Assembly: GCA_949282745.1 (NCBI GenBank)
Contig: CASDQM010000053.1
Span: 1 to 41,104 of the forward strand
Length of the DNA: 41,104 nucleotides
Direction of reading: 5' to 3'
DNA from: an uncultured Sutterella sp.
Lineage (GTDB): Bacteria > Pseudomonadota > Gammaproteobacteria > Burkholderiales > Burkholderiaceae_F
The notes below the pieces were generated by a model that did not search any database, was not told the origin of the DNA, and was given only the letters and a program-made list of their open reading frames with translations. The translations under genes and the position numbers were made by a program. Positions 15,427-23,155 of this stretch are shown piece by piece. The stretch's first letter is position 1. Each line of letters begins with the position of its first letter.

Positions 15427-16092
15427 TCAGAAGAGAACGTCGAAGCCCGCGCGTCGTGCGGCAAGAAGCGCTTCGGTGCGGTTCGAAGCCCCGAAGGCGC
15501 GGTAGATGGCCGCGACGTGGGTCTTCACGGTGCCTTCCGAGAGATTGAGTTCGCGGCAGATGCGCTTGATGGGCGCGCCCTGGGCGAGGAGGTGCAGCAC
15601 GTCCTTCTGACGTTCCGTGAGGTGCACGGGTTCGGCGTCGTCGGTGCGGGGAATGTGCTTGACGGTCTGCGAGAAGAAGCCTGCGCGCTGGTTTTCGGCG
15701 AGAAGCTTGGTCGGAATGTAGACGCCGCCCTTCATGACGAAGTCGATCGCCGCCTCGAGCATGTCGGTGTCGAGAGACTTCGGAACAAAGCCCGCCGCGC
15801 CCAACTGCAGGACGCGCATGATGCTCTGCTGATCGACAAGCCCCGAGAGGACGAGGATCTTCAGCATGGGCATGCGGTTGACGATCTCTTCCATGAGTTC
15901 CGTTCCCTTCACGTCGGGAAGCGAGAGGTCGAGGATGAGAAGGTCGGTGCTTTCGCCGTGCTCGTCGATCAAGGCGAGCGCTTCGGCGGCGTTCGCGGCC
16001 GTGTGGACTTCAGCCTCGGGATCCCGGGTCTGAAGAAGCATGGAAAGCGCCGTGGTCACGAGCGCGTGATCGTCTACTACGAGATATTTCAT
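15427..16092 (-). CDS. NarL/LuxR-family response regulator
   Basis: A 221-residue two-domain regulator. The receiver domain (residues about 1-120) has the acidic pair in VVDDH, the phospho-acceptor Asp in LLILDLSLPD, the Thr/Ser position in LVLSGL and the Lys in FVPKSL. The C-terminal LuxR helix-turn-helix is LTERQKDVLHLLAQGAPIKRICRELNLSEGTVKTHVAAIYRAFGASNRTEA. The start begins MKYLVVDDH; a longer frame adds 12 unlikely residues. No histidine kinase gene is adjacent, so its partner must be elsewhere. Confidence 0.9.
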   Translation of the reverse strand: MKYLVVDDHALVTTALSMLLQTRDPEAEVHTAANAAEALALIDEHGESTDLLILDLSLPDVKGTELMEEIVNRMPMLKILVLSGLVDQQSIMRVLQLGAAGFVPKSLDTDMLEAAIDFVMKGGVYIPTKLLAENQRAGFFSQTVKHIPRTDDAEPVHLTERQKDVLHLLAQGAPIKRICRELNLSEGTVKTHVAAIYRAFGASNRTEALLAARRAGFDVLF

Positions 16093-16207
16093 TTTCAAAA
16101 AAAGCGGACGCCGTGCGTCCGATTCCATAGACGATCCAAAGTGTAGCGCATGGGTGCCCCCGTCGGGCGCCCTGAAAACGGCGGATTCGCAACCGTTCGC
16201 AACCGAA

Positions 16208-16816
16208 TCAGGGAAGATCGCGCACGATTTGGCGAAGGGCGTCGACGGCGGGGCGCAAAAGCCCGGCGGTCGGGATGCCGCGCCGCTCGAAAATCGCGAG
16301 AAGCGTTTCGTAGTACCAGAGCGTGGCTTCGCCTTTGCCGCGAAGCGCGGGTTCGTCCTTCACGAATTTGAGGAAGGTGTCGGGACCGTGCTCGCGAAGG
16401 TCGATGAGGAGCGACCGCAGGTTGTGGAGTTTGTCCGCCGCACAGATGACGAGGGCCTCGCGCTCGAGGGGCGTGTCCTGCGAGCAGTGTTCGATGTAGC
16501 GGTGCTTTCGCGTGCGCCAGGATTCCTTGTGCCCCTCGGCGTCGGGGAGGCCGTCCGTGCACGCGACGACGAGCGCGAGAACGTGCTCGCCCAGTTCCGC
16601 GCGGATTTCGTCGCTCCATTCGACCCCGGCGTCCTCGAGAACGTCGTGCAGAAGCGCGGCGCAGACCTGATCTTCGGAACCGCCCGACTCCATGACGAGG
16701 GCCGCCACGGCGAAGAGGTGCGAGAGGTAGGGGACGTCCGACCCCTTGCGGGTCTGCGTATTGTGTGCGCGTCGGGCGATGTCGACGGCGCGGGTGAGAC
16801 GTTCGGAAAAGGGCAT
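16208..16816 (-). CDS. HD-domain hydrolase related to SpoT/Mesh1 (p)ppGpp hydrolases
   Basis: A 202-residue single-domain protein of the HD superfamily. Motifs are ARRAHNTQTRKGSDVPYLSHL, ALLHDVLEDAGV (the HD metal pair) and ICAADKLHNLRSL, in the order and spacing of the RelA/SpoT hydrolase domain. No synthetase, TGS or ACT domain is present, so it would be a small alarmone hydrolase or a related phosphohydrolase. GAGGA precedes the ATG. It lies 71 nt downstream of the WYL regulator on the same strand and may be co-transcribed with it. Substrate is inferred only. Confidence 0.82.
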   Translation of the reverse strand: MPFSERLTRAVDIARRAHNTQTRKGSDVPYLSHLFAVAALVMESGGSEDQVCAALLHDVLEDAGVEWSDEIRAELGEHVLALVVACTDGLPDAEGHKESWRTRKHRYIEHCSQDTPLEREALVICAADKLHNLRSLLIDLREHGPDTFLKFVKDEPALRGKGEATLWYYETLLAIFERRGIPTAGLLRPAVDALRQIVRDLP

Positions 16817-16887
16817 GTCGTCCTCGGATCGGTGCGGATTTTCAAAATCTAGCGCAATCCTCGCCGCCCGAAAATACTGCGTCCTAC

Positions 16888-17856
16888 TCATTTCTTTTGC
16901 GCGAGCGTCTCGACCTTCGCGTTCGTGATCCCGCCCGTCTCCTTCCAGAGGGCAATCCAGGCGTAGATGCGGGGCGAGTCGCGAAGGATGACGGAGAGCG
17001 TGTAGGTGCCGTCGTCGGTCTTGGCGATGCGCTGATGCGGACCGAAGGGCGTTTCGGCGAGCATGCGCGCGAGCGCCGGGTTCGTGAAGGCAAAGGTGAG
17101 GCGCACCGGGTTCTTTCCGTCCTGCGGGACGGGGAGGGTCCTGGCGGCTTCCGAGAGCAGAAAGTTTTTGGGCCGCACGGCGGGCTCCGCAAGCACTTCG
17201 GCGCGGGTGAGGCGGTGCATCGGCACGTGCCGGACTTTTCCGTCTGCGGCGAGATAGAAGAGATGCAGCCGCACGCAATGGTGCACAACGCCGAGAGGCG
17301 AGGCGACGAGGTCGTGCTCGTTCTTGTCGTCGTTGCGGTAGGAAAAGAAGAGCTTGGCGTTTCGATAGAGCGCCGTGGCGACGGCGTCGAGGACGTCCGG
17401 CAAAAGGCGCGGGGGCGTCAAGAGCGGCAGGTCCGGAATCACCGCGACGCGGCGACGCTCCTCGCGCTCCTTGAGACGCGCGAAGCGTTCGTTGAGAAGT
17501 TCCTGGGCGTCTTCGCCCTCCCGTCCGGAGGGATGAAGAAGAAGGGCCGCCGCAAGCGACTCTTCGGAGAGACGCATGAGAAGCGCGTCGCGGGGCGAGA
17601 GCCGTGCGGAAGCGATCGTCACCGGTGCGGCGAGGCGGTAGCCGAAGGGGCGCGTCGAGGCGTTGCGTTCCACCCCGTAGACGGGCGTTTCGCACATGAT
17701 CTTGAGCGTACGCTGCAGGGTGCGGACGTGCACGGAAATGCCCTCCGCGGCGAGACGCTTCGCCACTTCGGTGGCGCTCATGAAGGAGGAGCGCGGCAAA
17801 ATGCGCAGGATCGTGAGGACCAGGGCGGTGCATAGGGGCAGGGCTTCGTCGGACAT
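16888..17856 (-). CDS. WYL-domain transcriptional regulator
   Basis: A 322-residue protein of the YafY/WYL type. An N-terminal winged helix-turn-helix (SSFMSATEVAKRLAAEGISVHVRTLQRTLKIM, about residues 22-54) is followed by a WYL-like domain. Its core reads HLFYLAADGKVRHVPMHRL, with Phe in place of the first Trp of the name motif, and a WCX-type C-terminal region (RIYAWIALWKE) follows. Such regulators sense ligands including nucleotides or nucleic acid. Two perfect dyads 81-159 nt upstream are candidate binding sites. Clustering with an alarmone-type hydrolase suggests a stress role, by inference. Confidence 0.83.
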   Translation of the reverse strand: MSDEALPLCTALVLTILRILPRSSFMSATEVAKRLAAEGISVHVRTLQRTLKIMCETPVYGVERNASTRPFGYRLAAPVTIASARLSPRDALLMRLSEESLAAALLLHPSGREGEDAQELLNERFARLKEREERRRVAVIPDLPLLTPPRLLPDVLDAVATALYRNAKLFFSYRNDDKNEHDLVASPLGVVHHCVRLHLFYLAADGKVRHVPMHRLTRAEVLAEPAVRPKNFLLSEAARTLPVPQDGKNPVRLTFAFTNPALARMLAETPFGPHQRIAKTDDGTYTLSVILRDSPRIYAWIALWKETGGITNAKVETLAQKK

Positions 17857-17936
17857 GGATCGGCCTTTCGAAAGAAAGAGGGTTCGGTGAAAGAGGAACG
17901 TCGGTTGTGCTTCTTGAGAAACATCTTGAGCGCAAC

Positions 17937-18015
17937 ATGCGACATGACTCGTCGCATTCGAACATTTCCTCTTTCCTTCATTCTCTTGAAGGCATGCGAC
18001 GCATCATGTCGCATG
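17937..18015. promoter_or_regulatory. Two operator-like dyads ATGCGAC-N7-GTCGCAT
   Basis: Site 1 is ATGCGAC (17937-17943), 7-nt spacer, GTCGCAT (17951-17957). Site 2 is CATGCGAC (17993-18000), 7-nt spacer, GTCGCATG (18008-18015). The arms are identical while the spacers differ, and the centres are 57 nt apart. They lie upstream of the WYL regulator gene, so autoregulation is the simplest idea. Confidence 0.7.
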
Positions 18016-18430
18016 AAAGCGGCGGTACCGGGGCGTCTCCTTTCGTTCATGAAATTCCGAAAAAAAAGGGTGTAGGAAGGAGGTTTGTAAACTATCAATG
18101 TATGAACAAAAAGAGAAAACGTCTATTGAAAAGAAGGAGCCGATTCCCGTTACACGGGACGGCGAACTGTGGAATCAATCCGCGCCAAGGGTTTGACGGG
18201 GGGTGACGGCGCAGGAAAAAAGCGCTCCCGTGAAATCGGGAAAAGAAGTAGGAATCATCTTGGCGACCAATGCGCCCCCATTTGTGAATCAATTCCCTTG
18301 GGATACTCTAGCAGGGCAAAACGGGAGGGCGACCGTAGGAAAAGCGGTGGCGGCGTTTTTGAAAACCATTGCCTTCTCCTCTCGCTATTCGACCCGAACG
18401 GGAACTGAAGTCAAGAGGGTCTCCGCGCCG

Positions 18431-18478
18431 GGCAAACCCCCTCTAACCCTCGCGGGAAGCGGAATTGAGGGGTTTGCC
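18431..18478 (+). other. Stem-loop in the HU leader region
   Basis: GGCAAACCCC (18431-18440) pairs exactly with GGGGTTTGCC (18469-18478). The 28-nt loop may contain a small inner hairpin. There is no T-tract. It lies about 50 nt upstream of the HU -10 box, so it is either a DNA site or part of a longer transcript. Confidence 0.5.
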
Positions 18479-18527
18479 TTAGATCCCCCGTCTTTGTAAA
18501 TATTCGCAATATTTGCTTTGAAATTCT

Positions 18528-18533
18528 TATAGA
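18528..18533 (+). promoter_or_regulatory. -10 box of the HU gene promoter
   Basis: TATAGA (extended as TATAGAAT) lies about 90 nt before the HU start. The -35 element is weak (TCGCAA, 18-nt spacing). AATATT-CGC-AATATT just upstream gives an AT-rich, bendable segment. Confidence 0.4.
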
Positions 18534-18621
18534 ATCATTTGAGAGGCGGGTTACTCCGCTATTCTCTGCCCAAGGGCGAATGGTCGTCCGCAGTGCAATT
18601 TTCTTGGAGGATTCCTACATC

Positions 18622-18894
18622 ATGAACAAGGCTGAACTGATCTCCGCGATTTCTGCCGAGACCCAGATGACGAAGACGGCGGTTGAAAAGGTCATTAACG
18701 CCTATATCCGTGTCGTGACCGACGAACTCGCCCAGGGCGGCGTCGTCAACATGTCCGGTTTCGGCAACTTCTCCGTTGCCGACCGTGCCGCCCGCACTGG
18801 CCGCAACCCCCTGACGGGCGAAGCCGTGCACATTCCCGCCCGCCGGGCTCCGCGCTTCACGGCCGGCCAGGCGCTCAAGGACGCCGTTCGCTGA
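18622..18894 (+). CDS. hup: DNA-binding protein HU
   Basis: A 90-residue nucleoid protein, the exact length of HU. MNKAELISAISAETQMTKTAVEKVI is the dimerising helical half. The DNA-binding arm includes FGNFSVADRAARTGRNPLTGEAVHIPARRAPRFTAG, with the intercalating Pro in the RNPLTG turn, and the C-terminal helix ends ALKDAVR. It matches HU rather than IHF by the RNPxTG arm. TTGGAGG lies 9-10 nt before the chosen ATG. It is monocistronic as far as can be seen. Confidence 0.96.
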   Translation: MNKAELISAISAETQMTKTAVEKVINAYIRVVTDELAQGGVVNMSGFGNFSVADRAARTGRNPLTGEAVHIPARRAPRFTAGQALKDAVR

Positions 18895-19090
18895 TCGAAT
18901 CCCTTTGGACGACCATCAACGAAACGGTGCCCCTGCCCGGGCGAATTCGGGGGAGTGAAGCCTGGGCGCGCGTCCGAAATCGGGTTCGTGCCGCTCCAGC
19001 GGACATACCCGCAGCGAGTTGATCGACGCAGGGGCGCGCGGGTGTTTGATCGAAAAAAGGGAAAAAGACAATTCATTTCCCAACGTGCTG

Positions 19091-19130
19091 CGGCACGGCT
19101 GACGAGAGTCGGTCGTGCCGTCAGTTTTTT
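19091..19130 (+). terminator. Strong intrinsic terminator about 200 nt after HU
   Basis: A 13-bp stem (19091-19103 with 19108-19120, including two G-U pairs) closes a GAGA tetraloop and is followed by TCAGTTTTTT. It ends either the HU message or a separate short RNA. Confidence 0.85.
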
Positions 19131-19490
19131 CCGGGCGCCGTTTTCCTTCGGCAAAGAAGCCGCAACTCAAACGTCACGAGAGTTTCACGCGCCCGTCACA
19201 ATCGCCATCCGGAGTTCCGGACCGCCGATCATTCGGCGGAATCTTTTCTCGCCCTTCCGATTCGGGAACGGGAAACCCTTCATTTGGCCGCCCGGCCGCC
19301 TTTCTCTTCGGGGCGGATTCCTCGGGCATCAGACCGTCATTTTTCTGCCGCACAGGGCTCTTCGCCTTCTTTTCCCGAATGTGACGGATCCTCTCTCCGA
19401 GGCCTTTCGGGACAATGTTCGAAAGTAGGCTGCACCGCAGGCTCTTTTGCGGCGGACCCCTTCTCGGGCGCGGCTTTGAGACTCCCGAAA

Positions 19491-19545
19491 GTTCATGAAA
19501 TGTTCATATGGATGTCACAAAAGTGTCAAATTCGTTGCAGATAAT
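19491..19545 (+). promoter_or_regulatory. Tandem Pho box and -10 box of the phosphonate operon
   Basis: Half-sites GTTCA, GTTCA, TGTCA and TGTCA start at 19491, 19502, 19513 and 19524, an exact 11-nt period. The last two read ATGTCAC-AAAA-GTGTCAA, close to the PhoB consensus CTGTCAT-N4-CTGTCAT. GATAAT at 19540-19545 lies 10 nt after the last 7-mer, the same spacing as in E. coli phoA. Predicted: PhoB-activated transcription when phosphate is scarce. Confidence 0.75.
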
Positions 19546-19564
19546 GCACGCTACGAATTTGACA
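19524..19564. repeat. 12-bp perfect inverted repeat spanning the predicted transcription start
   Basis: TGTCAAATTCGT (19524-19535) and ACGAATTTGACA (19553-19564) are exact reverse complements separated by 17 nt. The left arm contains the last Pho half-site; the right arm covers the predicted start site and ends just before the start codon region. Confidence 0.8.
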
Positions 19565-19576
19565 GGAAACACGTCC

Positions 19577-20374
19577 ATGCTCGAACTTCAAAACATTTCC
19601 AAGGCCTACGGCGACCGTACGGTCCTCTCCGACATTTCCCTTTCGATCGAGAAGGGGGAAATCGTCTCCATTCTCGGCCCGTCGGGCTGCGGCAAGACGA
19701 CGCTCCTCAATCTCGTACTCGGTCTCGTCACGGCCACGGACGGCCGCATTCTCTTTGACGGGGTCGACCTCACGCACGTTCCGATGGAAAAGCGCGGCTT
19801 CAACATCGTCTTCCAGGACTACGCGCTCTTCCCGAACCTGAACGCCTACGAAAACATCGTCTACGGTCTTCGCAACCGTCCCGACGTGTCGACCCGTTCG
19901 GAAGTGGACGACTTGATCGACCTTCTCGGTCTTCGCCGCCACCTCGATCAGCGCATCGACGAACTCTCGGGCGGCCAGAAGCAGCGCGTGGCGCTCGCCC
20001 GCACGCTCGTGATGAAGCCCACGCTCCTTCTGCTCGACGAACCGCTCTCCGCGCTTGACGGCCTCATCAAGGAATCGATCAAGGACCGCATCAAGCAGGT
20101 CGCCCGTCAGCTCAAGCTCACGACCCTCATCGTGACGCACGACCCCGAAGAAGCGCTCACGCTCTCGGACCGCGTCCTCATCATTGAAAACGGTCACATC
20201 GCGCAGTTTGACACGCCCGAACGCATCATCCGCACGCCCGCGAACGAATTCGTCGAACGCTTCATCCTCTCGCAGCTCACGATCAAGCGCGACAACATCT
20301 TCCGCCTGTTCGCCTCGTCGCTTTCGGGCCTCACGCCCCCTAACGCCGCGGCCCCGCGTGCTGCGGCCGCGTAA
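19577..20374 (+). CDS. phnT: 2-aminoethylphosphonate ABC transporter ATP-binding protein
   Basis: A 265-residue ATPase of the spermidine/iron/AEP importer class. Walker A GPSGCGKTT, Q-loop FQDYALFPNLNAYENI, signature LSGGQKQRVALAR, Walker B LLLLDEPLSALD and the switch His VTHDPEEALTLSDRV are all in place. The start is the ATG at 19577 with AGGAAA upstream; longer frames would cross the promoter. It is the first gene of a five-gene run with fused permease, lipoprotein binding protein, PhnW and PhnX, which fixes the likely substrate. Confidence 0.9.
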   Translation: MLELQNISKAYGDRTVLSDISLSIEKGEIVSILGPSGCGKTTLLNLVLGLVTATDGRILFDGVDLTHVPMEKRGFNIVFQDYALFPNLNAYENIVYGLRNRPDVSTRSEVDDLIDLLGLRRHLDQRIDELSGGQKQRVALARTLVMKPTLLLLDEPLSALDGLIKESIKDRIKQVARQLKLTTLIVTHDPEEALTLSDRVLIIENGHIAQFDTPERIIRTPANEFVERFILSQLTIKRDNIFRLFASSLSGLTPPNAAAPRAAAA

Positions 20375-20389
20375 CCCAGGAGTTCTGAG

Positions 20390-22087
20390 ATGGAACAAGC
20401 ACGCGTCGGCATCCGCGCTTATCGAAGCGGGTTCTTCCTGATCGCCGCCTTCCTTTTGGTGGCGCTCGTCCTTCCCGTCTGCGCGGTCCTCTGGCAGTCC
20501 TTCCTCGGCAAGAACGGCGAGATCGGCCTGCAGAACTGGACGAAGGTCCTCTCCGACCCGGAATTCTTCGCGTTGCTCGGCCGAAGCTTCCTCGTGGCGG
20601 GGCTCTCCGCCTTCCTCTCGGCCGTGATCGCGTTTTTCGCGGCCTACGGCCTCACCTTCACGAACATTGACGGGCGCCTCAAGAAGGGCGTGCAGATCGT
20701 TCTCCTTCTGCCGCTTTTCCTCCCCTCGATCACCTACGGCTTCGCCGTGATGTATTCCTTCGGGCGCATGGGGCTTGTGAGCCAGTTGATCGGTCACCTG
20801 CCGTTCTCGATCTACGGCTTTGCCGGTCTTCTGATCGCGAACGTCGTCTACACGCTTCCGCCCGCCTTCCTGATTCTCTACAACGCCTTCTCGTACGTCG
20901 ACCGCCGCTTCGTCGTGGTCTCGCGCGTGATGGGGGACGGCCTTTTGCGCTCCTTCTATCAGACGGCGCTTCGTCCGACCCTCGGCGCCTTCGTGTCGGC
21001 CTTCGTGCTCGCGTTCTTCCTCGCCTTCACGGACTTCGGCATTCCGGTCTCGATTGCCGGCCAGTACAACGTGATCGCCACCGAACTCTACGCCGTCATG
21101 ATGGGCGCGATCCCGAACTTCGGCGAGGGCGCCGTGATCGCGATCGCGATGGTGATCCCCGCCGCCTTCGCGGTGTGGGTCCTGAAGCGCGCCGACCGGC
21201 TCAACTTCCGCTATTCGCAGATTTCGAAGGCCGCTCCGATGGAAAACAAGACGCGCGATCGGGCCTTCCTCGTCTATTTCGGCTTCCTCACGCTCGTCCT
21301 CGTCGCGATCTTCGCCGTGATGTTCATCGTGCCCTTTGTTGAAAACTGGCCCTACAAGCCCAACTTCACGATGCGCCACGTTCAGGAAATTCTCGGCGAT
21401 CCCTCGCTCTGGAGCGTCTATCTGCGAAGCGTCCTGGTCGCGATCGTCTCGGCCGCGATCGGCACGGCGATCACCTTCGCGGCGGGCATGATCAAGGCTC
21501 GTTCGGCTCTCTCGCCCCTGGCCCGCACGACGATGGACGCCTTCGCGATGGTCACGAACACGCTCCCGGGCATGGTGATCGGCGTGGGCTACCTCTTCGT
21601 CTTCTCCGGAACGCCCCTTCAGAACACGCTCGCGATCATCATCATGGCCAACGTCGTGCACTTCTTCGCGACGCCCTATCTGATGAGCACCGCCGCGCTC
21701 TCGAAGATGAACGCGGGCTGGGAGACGACCGGTCTCCTGATGGGCGACACCTGGTGGCGCACGGTCCACCGCGTCGTGATCCCGAACGCGCTGCCGACCC
21801 TCTATCAGATGTTCGAAACCTATTTCATCAACGCGATGGTGACGATTTCCGCGGTCGTCTTCCTCTGCGGCACCCGCACGATGCTCGTGACGACCCGCAT
21901 CAAGGAACTGCAGTACTTCGAAAAGTTCGACGCGATCTTCGTTCTCTCGCTTCTCATCTTCTTCACCAACGTGGTCGCCAAGCTCATCTTCGACCGTCTC
22001 GCCGAAGGCAAGAAGGTCCGGAAGACCAAAAAGGCCTCCGCGGACTCCTCGGGTTCCGCGGGTCGCCCGGCAGCCGTCACCCCCTGA
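20390..22087 (+). CDS. phnU: 2-aminoethylphosphonate ABC transporter permease (two fused MetI domains)
   Basis: A 565-residue membrane protein with about twelve hydrophobic segments in two halves. Each half has an EAA-type ATPase-contact loop: SRVMGDGLLRSFYQTALRPTL in the first and TGLLMGDTWWRTVHRVVIPNA in the second. The fused layout is that of the AEP and FbpB-type iron permeases, so one polypeptide forms the whole channel. It follows the ATPase by 15 nt with CCAGGAG as ribosome binding site. The C-terminus is a basic, Ser-rich cytoplasmic tail. Confidence 0.88.
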   Translation: MEQARVGIRAYRSGFFLIAAFLLVALVLPVCAVLWQSFLGKNGEIGLQNWTKVLSDPEFFALLGRSFLVAGLSAFLSAVIAFFAAYGLTFTNIDGRLKKGVQIVLLLPLFLPSITYGFAVMYSFGRMGLVSQLIGHLPFSIYGFAGLLIANVVYTLPPAFLILYNAFSYVDRRFVVVSRVMGDGLLRSFYQTALRPTLGAFVSAFVLAFFLAFTDFGIPVSIAGQYNVIATELYAVMMGAIPNFGEGAVIAIAMVIPAAFAVWVLKRADRLNFRYSQISKAAPMENKTRDRAFLVYFGFLTLVLVAIFAVMFIVPFVENWPYKPNFTMRHVQEILGDPSLWSVYLRSVLVAIVSAAIGTAITFAAGMIKARSALSPLARTTMDAFAMVTNTLPGMVIGVGYLFVFSGTPLQNTLAIIIMANVVHFFATPYLMSTAALSKMNAGWETTGLLMGDTWWRTVHRVVIPNALPTLYQMFETYFINAMVTISAVVFLCGTRTMLVTTRIKELQYFEKFDAIFVLSLLIFFTNVVAKLIFDRLAEGKKVRKTKKASADSSGSAGRPAAVTP

Positions 22088-22135
22088 TTATCAGTTGATT
22101 TTTTGACCTCACTTTCCCAAACGAAAGGACACATC

Positions 22136-23155
22136 ATGAAATTCTCGACTTCGCTTCTCTTCGCATCGATTCTGAGCGCCGGTCTCCTCGTCGGTTGCGA
22201 CGGCGGCAGCGGCACCTCCGGTCAGCCCGCCCAGAAGGCCGCGGCCGAAGCCCCCAAGGCGGCTCCGGTCGTCATCTACACCAACGCCGACGAAGAAGCC
22301 CAGCAGGCGATGAAGAACGCCCTCGACAAGAACGGTCTCCAGGGCGCCTACCTCATGCAGAGCTTCGGCACGTCCGAACTCGGCGGCAAGCTCGTCGCCG
22401 AAGGCAAGAACATCGAAGCCGACGTCGTGACGATCAGCACGTACTACCTCGAATCCATGCAGAAGAGCCAGAAGCTCTTCCGCGACCTCGGCGTCAAGCT
22501 CGACACGGTCGGCCCCGCCGTCTCCTACTACGCTCCGATCCTCGGCAACTGCGGCGCGCTCTTCGTGAACACCGAAGTGCTGAAGGCCGACAACCTGCCG
22601 AAGCCCACCGCCATCGCCGACCTCGCGAAGCCCGAATACGCCGGCCACATCTCGGTGCCCGACATCATGGGTTCGTCCACCTCCTGGCTCATGACGCAGG
22701 CCATGATCTCCGCCAAGGGTGAACAGGAAGGCGCCGCCATCATCCGCGCCATTGAAAAGAACGCCGGCGCCCACCTCGAAAAGTCGGGTTCCGGTCCTCT
22801 GAAGAAGATCCGCGCCGGTGAAGCCGCCGTGGGCTTCGGGCTCCGTCACCAGGCCGTGGCCGACAAGGCCAAGGGCCTCCCCGTCGACTACGTCGACCCG
22901 GTCGAAGGCAACTTCACGCTCGTCGAAGCCGCCGCCATCGTCGACAAGGGCGACAAGACCAATCCCAATGCCGAAAAGGTCGTCGAAACGATCGTGAAGT
23001 TCGGCCGCACGGAACTCCTCAAGTACTACCCGGTCGCTCTCTACAAGGGTGAAACGGTTTCGGCCGAAAACAAGCCCGCCTATCCGAAGACCTTCTCCGA
23101 ACCTCTTACCGTCGAGCTCCTCCAGAAGCACCAGAAGCTCGTCAAGGGTGAATGA
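22136..23155 (+). CDS. 2-aminoethylphosphonate-binding lipoprotein
   Basis: A 339-residue binding protein of the iron/AEP/polyamine-type cluster. A lipoprotein signal (SILSAGLLVGC, lipobox LVGC with Cys21) is followed by an Ala/Lys-rich linker and the two-lobe domain starting PVVIYTNADEEAQQAMKNAL. Membrane anchoring of the receptor is notable for a Gram-negative importer but common in this family. AAAGGA precedes the ATG. The stop overlaps the phnW start by 3 nt, so receptor and first catabolic enzyme are coupled. Confidence 0.88.
   Translation: MKFSTSLLFASILSAGLLVGCDGGSGTSGQPAQKAAAEAPKAAPVVIYTNADEEAQQAMKNALDKNGLQGAYLMQSFGTSELGGKLVAEGKNIEADVVTISTYYLESMQKSQKLFRDLGVKLDTVGPAVSYYAPILGNCGALFVNTEVLKADNLPKPTAIADLAKPEYAGHISVPDIMGSSTSWLMTQAMISAKGEQEGAAIIRAIEKNAGAHLEKSGSGPLKKIRAGEAAVGFGLRHQAVADKAKGLPVDYVDPVEGNFTLVEAAAIVDKGDKTNPNAEKVVETIVKFGRTELLKYYPVALYKGETVSAENKPAYPKTFSEPLTVELLQKHQKLVKGE

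Larger units (their letters stand above)
17857..18621. other. 765-nt non-coding region between the WYL regulator and HU genes
   Basis: No frame here has neighbour-like codon use; the longest ones use rare codons such as CTA, GCA and AGG. The region holds twin dyads (17937-18015), a possible promoter TTGTGA-N16-TACTCT (about 18291-18318), a 10-bp hairpin (18431-18478) and the HU promoter -10 box (18528-18533). It is more AT-rich than the surroundings. Confidence 0.6.
18895..19576. other. 680-nt non-coding region between HU and the phosphonate operon
   Basis: No frame is convincing on either strand. The region contains a strong terminator (19091-19130), a second hairpin CCGCCGA-TCAT-TCGGCGG (19222-19239) with a pyrimidine-rich tail, and the Pho-type control region of the phosphonate operon (19491-19564). 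Confidence 0.6.

Noticed and set aside
18098-18206. Short open frames behind a good GGAAGGAGG sequence near 18075-18083.
   Set aside because: Spacing to the ATG codons (14-18 nt) is too long and the 32-34-residue products show no features. Left as non-coding.
18203-18499. A 98-codon plus-strand open frame starting at GTG between the WYL and HU genes.
   Set aside because: Codon use is unlike the neighbours (CTA, GCA, AGG, GTA), there is no credible ribosome binding site, and no family motif is visible.
18955-19428. A 157-codon plus-strand open frame between HU and the phosphonate operon.
   Set aside because: It reads through a strong terminator, is Arg/Pro/Ser-rich like out-of-frame GC-rich DNA, and has no recognisable domain.
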